Source: Reyranella sp. CPCC 100927
GTDB taxonomy: Bacteria > Pseudomonadota > Alphaproteobacteria > Reyranellales > Reyranellaceae
Assembly: GCF_007859315.1 (NCBI RefSeq)
Contig: NZ_VOHA01000004.1
Location: 460,903-524,902, forward strand
Length of the DNA stretch: 64,000 bases
Direction: 5' to 3'
A program made the position numbers and the translations under genes. Positions 59,874-64,000 of the stretch are shown piece after piece. The notes below the pieces were generated by a model that was not told the origin of the DNA, did not search any database, and saw nothing but the letters and a program-made list of their open reading frames with translations. Every line of letters begins with the position of its first letter. Position 1 is the stretch's first letter.

Positions 59874-60758
59874 TCAGGCGTCGGCGAACTGGCGGATGAC
59901 CTTGTCGCCGAAGCGCGGCAGGCTTTCCTCCAGGTCGGGCATGAACGAGGACACGGGAACGATCACCCGGCTGACGCCCTGTGCGATGCGTTCCTCGATC
60001 GCTGGCCGGGGATCGCCGTCGCCCTTGGGCGAGACGCCAGGGCACGTCGTGGTGACGGCGATCGCCTTGGGGTCGCGGCCGGCACCTTCGGCCGCCCGGC
60101 GCATCATGTCGATCAGCGTGCCGATCTCGCCTTGTCCGGCATTGAGAGGGAAGAAGCCGTTGCCCAGGCGGCCGGCGCGCAGTGCGGCGGCTTCGGAATG
60201 GCCGCCGACGACGATCGGTACATGGCCATTCGGCGGCTTGGGATTGCTGCTCACATTCGTGAAGTTCACGAATTCACCGCTGAAGCTGGCGTCATCACCG
60301 GCCCACAGCGCCCGCATGGCCGCAACATACTCGTCGGCACGCTTGCCCCGGCGATCCCACGGCACGCCCAGTGCCGCGAACTCCTCCTTCAGCCAGCCGA
60401 CACCGATGCCCAATTCAATACGGCCGCCGCTCATGTAGTCGAGGGTGGCGACCTCCTTGGCCAGCACCACGGGGTTGCGCTGCGGCAGGATCACGATACC
60501 AGTCATGAAGCGGATCCGGCTGGTCGTGGCCGCCACCCAGGCCATCCAGATCAGCGGGTCGGGCAGGGGTGTCGACGGACTACCGGGGATCTTGCCGGAC
60601 GGCGAATAGGGATAGGCCGAGTTGTACGCCGTCGGCCAGATCACATGCTCGACCGTGACCAGGGCATCGAAACCCGCGGCCTCGGCGAGTTGCCCCAGGC
60701 GTGCCGCACCCTTGGCGTCGGGAAACGCGGCGTTGGCAAACATCAGTGCGAATTTCAT
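59874..60758 (-). CDS. LLM-class (luciferase-like) oxidoreductase, copy 2
   Basis: A 294-residue LLM oxidoreductase: MKFALMFANAAFPDAKGAARLGQLAEAAGFDALVTVEHVIWP, then LPQRNPVVLAKEVATLDYMSGGRIELGIGVGW and HVPIVVGGHSEAAALRAGRLGNGFF. It aligns with copy 1 without gaps over the whole length; the two arose by tandem duplication. ATG at 60758 after GGGAGG. Divergent from the nitroreductase gene. Confidence 0.88.
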   Translation of the reverse strand: MKFALMFANAAFPDAKGAARLGQLAEAAGFDALVTVEHVIWPTAYNSAYPYSPSGKIPGSPSTPLPDPLIWMAWVAATTSRIRFMTGIVILPQRNPVVLAKEVATLDYMSGGRIELGIGVGWLKEEFAALGVPWDRRGKRADEYVAAMRALWAGDDASFSGEFVNFTNVSSNPKPPNGHVPIVVGGHSEAAALRAGRLGNGFFPLNAGQGEIGTLIDMMRRAAEGAGRDPKAIAVTTTCPGVSPKGDGDPRPAIEERIAQGVSRVIVPVSSFMPDLEESLPRFGDKVIRQFADA

Positions 60759-60929
60759 GCTCGTTCCTCCCAAAGCGTTCAACAGCCAGTGTGACAGGAT
60801 CATCGGTCGAAGGGACGGTCCTCGTCGAGAGGCGCATGCCTGGGATGATCGACAGGCGGACGCAATTCCTCTCCGGCGATTTTCGCTCTAGCCTCGTTCC
60901 AGATATGCATCGTGGGAAGGAGAAGGCCG

Positions 60930-61568
60930 ATGTCCGCGACCAGCGACGTCTTCGAGATCATGCACTCAACCCGGGCCATGCGCCGCCTGCGTCCCGATCC
61001 GGTGCCCGATGAGCTGATCGACAAGATCCTGACGGCAGGAATCTCGGCCGCCAATGGCGGCAACCAGCAGAAGTGGCGTTTCCTGGTGATCAAGGATCCG
61101 GCCATCAAGAAAGCCGTGCAGATCCTCTACAAGCGCGCGTTCGACGAGGTGGTCGGGCCGCGTTATGCCAGCGGCGAGCCGCCGCCTGGCGTAACGAAGG
61201 AGCGGTACATGCGCCAGCATCGCGCGGTCGAATATCTCACCGAGCACTTTCACGAGGCACCTGTGTGGATCGTGGCCTGTCTCGAGGACGGGCTGACGCC
61301 GACCCGATGGGCCGGCGCCTCGGTCTACCCTGCCGTGCAGAACATGCTCCTGGCGGCGCGGGCGCTGGGCCTCGGCTCAACGCTGACCACGCGCCATCTG
61401 CTGCATGAGAAGGAAGCGGAGGCCGCACTCGGCTTGCCCAGGGGTGTCCATTCCTACGCGATTCTGCCGATCGGCTACCCGATGGGCAAATTCGGGCCGG
61501 TGGGACGCGCATCGCTGTCCGATGTCGTCTTCTCGGAGCGGTGGGGACAGCCCTACCGCGGTGCGTGA
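60930..61568 (+). CDS. Nitroreductase-family protein
   Basis: A 212-residue FMN-dependent protein: VFEIMHSTRAMRRLRPDPVPDELIDKIL gives the phosphate-binding Arg pair, GISAANGGNQQKWRFLVI the FMN-ring contact and AVQNMLLAARALGLGSTLTT the dimer core. The family reduces nitroaromatics, quinones or enones. ATG after AAGGAGAAGG. Followed by the epoxide-hydrolase-like gene after 15 bases. Confidence 0.9.
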   Translation: MSATSDVFEIMHSTRAMRRLRPDPVPDELIDKILTAGISAANGGNQQKWRFLVIKDPAIKKAVQILYKRAFDEVVGPRYASGEPPPGVTKERYMRQHRAVEYLTEHFHEAPVWIVACLEDGLTPTRWAGASVYPAVQNMLLAARALGLGSTLTTRHLLHEKEAEAALGLPRGVHSYAILPIGYPMGKFGPVGRASLSDVVFSERWGQPYRGA

Positions 61569-61583
61569 TCGGCGGAGATCGAC

Positions 61584-62726
61584 ATGGTGGAGATGGCATT
61601 GCCGGCCGGCATCAGGTCGCGCGTCGTGGATGACATCAACGGCCTGCGCATGCACGTGCTGGAGGCCGGTTTCGAGACAGGTGGCCGGCCCTGCGTGTTG
61701 CTGCTGCATGGCTTTCCGGAGCTGGCCTACAGCTGGCGCAAGGTCATGCTGCCGCTGGCTGCAGCGGGCTATCACGTCATCGCGCCTGATCAGCGCGGCT
61801 ATGGCCGTACCACGGGCTGGGATCCCGACTATGACGGCGACCTTGCTTCCTTCGACCTGCTCAACCTGGCGCGCGACGCGCTGGGCCTGGTGTCTGCGCT
61901 GGGGTATCGCTCGGTAGCGGCGGTCGTGGGCCACGATTTCGGTTCTCCAGTCGCCGCCTGGTGTGCGCTGGTGCGGCCCGATGTGTTCCGCTCGGTCGTG
62001 CTGATGAGCGCACCTTTTGCCGGTCCGCCGGCGCTGCCATTCGATACCGCGCGCGACAACGGCCGCACCGCGTCGCAATCAGGTGACAGCATCCATGATG
62101 CGCTGGCGAAGCTGGAGCGGCCCCGCAAGCACTATCAATGGTATTACGGCACGCGCGCGGCCAATCAGGACATGATGAACTGCAAACAAGGGCTGCATGC
62201 GTTCCTGCGCGCGTATTACCACTACAAGAGCGCGGACTGGACAGAGAACAAGCCAGTGCCGTTGAAGGCATGGACGGCAGCGGAAGTCGCCAAACTGCCG
62301 ACCTACTACATCATGGACCGCGACCAGGACATGGCGCAGACCGTAGCGCCCTATATGCCATCGGAAGCCGCTATCGCAGCCTGTCGTTGGCTGCCGGATG
62401 ACGAGCTGCAGGTTTACAGCAGCGAGTATGGCCGCACGGGATTCCAGGGCGGTCTGCAGTGGTACCGCTGCAGGAATTACCCCAAGGCCGTCACCGCGCT
62501 GCAGCTGTTCGATGGTCGCACGATCGACGTACCGTCGCTGTTCATCGCCGGCAAAAGCGATTGGGGCATCTATCAGATGCCGGGCGCCATCGAGCGTATG
62601 CAGGCGACAGCCTGCACGCGCATGCTCGGCTGCCATCTTGTCGACGGTGCTGGCCATTGGGTGCAGCAGGAGCAACCGGAAAAAGTGAGCGAATTGCTGC
62701 TGGCGTTCCTGCGCCGGGCTACTTGA
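61584..62726 (+). CDS. Alpha/beta hydrolase, epoxide hydrolase-like
   Basis: A 380-residue hydrolase. Oxyanion motif LLLHGFPELAYSW, nucleophile Asp in VVGHDFGSPVAAW (an Asp here instead of Ser is typical of epoxide hydrolases and dehalogenases) and the catalytic His in DGAGHWVQQEQPE. The cap domain spans about 140-290. It is co-oriented with the nitroreductase gene and overlaps the convergent amidohydrolase gene by eight bases. Confidence 0.88.
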   Translation: MVEMALPAGIRSRVVDDINGLRMHVLEAGFETGGRPCVLLLHGFPELAYSWRKVMLPLAAAGYHVIAPDQRGYGRTTGWDPDYDGDLASFDLLNLARDALGLVSALGYRSVAAVVGHDFGSPVAAWCALVRPDVFRSVVLMSAPFAGPPALPFDTARDNGRTASQSGDSIHDALAKLERPRKHYQWYYGTRAANQDMMNCKQGLHAFLRAYYHYKSADWTENKPVPLKAWTAAEVAKLPTYYIMDRDQDMAQTVAPYMPSEAAIAACRWLPDDELQVYSSEYGRTGFQGGLQWYRCRNYPKAVTALQLFDGRTIDVPSLFIAGKSDWGIYQMPGAIERMQATACTRMLGCHLVDGAGHWVQQEQPEKVSELLLAFLRRAT

Positions 62727-63786
62727 TTCCCAGCAGGCGCGCTGCCGTGCCGCCGAGAATGGCGACGCGGTCGGCGTCGCTCAGGCCTGGGGTGGCGAGG
62801 ATGTGGTCGACCGACGTGCTGGTCCAGGGATAGGGATAGTCGGTGCCCATCACGATCTGGCCTGGCCCGGTTTCGGCGATCAGGTGCCGTAGCGCCTCGG
62901 GCGTGAAGACGATCGAATCGAAGTACAGCTGCTTGAGATATTCCGTCGGCTTCTTCTTGGGCAGCGGCCCGCAGCTCTGGGGGAACGTCAGGCAGACGGC
63001 ATCCGAGCGGGCCGCGTAGGAGGGCAGGTAGCCGCCGCCGTGCGCGGCGCAGATCTTGAGGCCGGGAAACCGGTCGAGCGTGCCTTCGAAGATCAGATGC
63101 GACAGCGCGATCGTGGTCTCCAGCGGATTGCCGATGGTGTTGGTGAGCAGGCCGCTGCCTTTCAGGCGGCTCGTGCCCTCGAGCTCCTTGGTTCCTTGCG
63201 GATGGATGAAGACCAGCACACCCAGCGATTCGGCCTTGGCCCAGAACGGATGGAATTTCTCGGCTGACAGCTCCTCGCCGTTGACGCTGCCGCCGATGGC
63301 GACACCGCGCAGGCCGAGCGTCTTGACGGCCGTCTCCAGCTGTTCGGCGGCCAGGGCTGGATGCTGCAGCGCTACGCTGGCGAAGGCGACGAACCGGTCC
63401 GGGTGGATGGCGCAGATTTCTGCCAGGCCCGCATTCTGGATGTCGATCAGCTCGGCTGCGAGGTCGCGCTCGGCACCGTACCAGTAGGGGTTGATGCTGA
63501 GCGCCTCGACATCGATGCCCTGGGCGTCCATCGCCTCCAGGCGCTCGCTGGTATCGGACATCAGCAGTGTGTGGGGGGCGACTTTCAGGCCCATCAGCGC
63601 CATCGCCGCCGGGATGCCGCAATGGGCATGGACATCGACGGTCTTCACGCGTCGGCCGTTGACCACGACCTCGCGGCGGCGCGGCTTTGACGCGGAGCCT
63701 TGTTCGGCGGCCGCGGCCTGCATACTGCAGCTCATGAACGCAACGCCGGCGGGGTGGCTGGTGTGAGCTTCGCCGCTGACGGTCAT
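62719..63786 (-). CDS. Amidohydrolase family 2 hydrolase/decarboxylase (PF04909)
   Basis: A 355-residue metal-dependent hydrolase of the ACMSD-like branch. HxH metal pair in VDVHAHCGIPAAM, second-shell His in ICAAHGGGYLPS and active-site Asp in VMGTDYPYPWTS. Members are often non-oxidative decarboxylases of aromatic acids. ATG at 63786 with GGAGGAG. Preceded by a large palindromic element. Confidence 0.88.
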   Translation of the reverse strand: MTVSGEAHTSHPAGVAFMSCSMQAAAAEQGSASKPRRREVVVNGRRVKTVDVHAHCGIPAAMALMGLKVAPHTLLMSDTSERLEAMDAQGIDVEALSINPYWYGAERDLAAELIDIQNAGLAEICAIHPDRFVAFASVALQHPALAAEQLETAVKTLGLRGVAIGGSVNGEELSAEKFHPFWAKAESLGVLVFIHPQGTKELEGTSRLKGSGLLTNTIGNPLETTIALSHLIFEGTLDRFPGLKICAAHGGGYLPSYAARSDAVCLTFPQSCGPLPKKKPTEYLKQLYFDSIVFTPEALRHLIAETGPGQIVMGTDYPYPWTSTSVDHILATPGLSDADRVAILGGTAARLLGIK

Positions 63787-63807
63787 GCAAGTCTCCTCCC
63801 TCAAGTC

Positions 63808-63941
63808 ACCTCTCCCGCGAGCGGGAGAGGTCGCCGAGCGCGTAGCGCTCGGCGGGTGAGGGCTTCAAAACTCGCGTGTGTGGCCCCTCACCCTCCCACG
63901 CTACGCGTGGGCCCCTCCCTCTCCCGCTTGCGGGAGAGGGA
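63808..63941. repeat. Composite palindromic intergenic element (four hairpins)
   Basis: Four perfect stems follow in a row: CCTCTCCCGC/GCGGGAGAGG (63809-63830), CGCCGAGCGC/GCGCTCGGCG (63832-63854), CCCACGC/GCGTGGG (63895-63911) and CCCTCTCCCGC/GCGGGAGAGGG (63917-63940). The inner GGTGAGGG (63855-63862) pairs with CCCTCACC (63885-63892), and the outer hairpins are near copies in inverse arrangement, so the whole can fold as a cruciform. It looks like a mobile-type repetitive element found in alphaproteobacterial gaps. Confidence 0.7.
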
Positions 63942-64000
63942 ACTAGGTCGTGTTGACATTTAGGGGATTCCCTTTTGCGGGAAAAGTTGATTCAAGACTG

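Overview
The window is a GC-rich stretch of an alphaproteobacterial chromosome. The evidence is a lone NDUFS4-type complex I accessory gene, many LysR regulators, several orphan solute-binding proteins of the Bug, TRAP and Liv types, CaiB CoA-transferases and small CC/GC-rich palindromic repeats. A soil or water Rhodospirillales- or Rhizobiales-like heterotroph fits, but the genus cannot be read from the sequence. Almost every gene belongs to uptake and breakdown of organic compounds, each with its own regulator. No CRISPR array, prophage, integrase, transposase or rRNA was seen. Two tRNA genes are present (Pro-UGG and Arg-UCU).

Layout. 0.2-6.9 kb: cupin, iron-dependent alcohol dehydrogenase and a branched-chain-amino-acid-type (Liv) ABC importer, split by a 346-bp gap that holds three short repeats at an exact 19-bp period. 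6.9-12.8 kb: HxlR regulator, membrane protein, class III aminotransferase, two dimeric-barrel proteins, then an aldo/keto reductase, amidohydrolase and SDR row. 12.8-14.7 kb: divergent AmpR-like regulator and class A beta-lactamase. 14.9-22.6 kb: hybrid histidine kinase; LysR divergent from GST, DMT and SMR transporters; M81 peptidase with an orphan TRAP binding protein; YajQ. 22.8-26.0 kb: double cold-shock protein and a TPP-riboswitch-controlled thiamine-precursor ABC importer. 26-31 kb: small secreted proteins, a Rieske oxygenase and a TonB receptor.

31.3-36.8 kb: one leftward copper-type operon (DUF2946, YcnI, CopC-CopD-YtkA fusion, a second DUF2946, TonB receptor). 36.9-37.3 kb: remnant of a deleted oxidoreductase. 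37.4-44.8 kb: malonyl-CoA synthetase, GST and a tight five-gene operon (HAD hydrolase, CaiB CoA-transferase, Bug binding protein, two-subunit TPP decarboxylase) divergent from a LysR gene. 44.8-57.1 kb: methyltransferase, CocE-type hydrolase, DUF2237, tRNA-Pro, NDUFS4-like protein, SDR/LysR pair, IlvD/LysR pair, amidase, aminotransferase/GntR pair.

57.1-58.9 kb: tRNA-Arg, an AT-rich tract, and a two-gene unit in which a peptidoglycan-binding M15 peptidase without a signal peptide overlaps a small exported protein; this resembles an effector-immunity or lysis pair and is the best candidate for something undescribed. 58.9-63.8 kb: two tandem luciferase-like oxidoreductases, nitroreductase, epoxide-hydrolase-like protein and amidohydrolase, ending in a composite palindromic repeat.

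A recurring pattern is a regulator gene facing its likely target across a short gap that contains a perfect dyad: HxlR, AmpR-like, three LysR and one GntR case. These dyads are read directly from the sequence; regulator binding is inferred.
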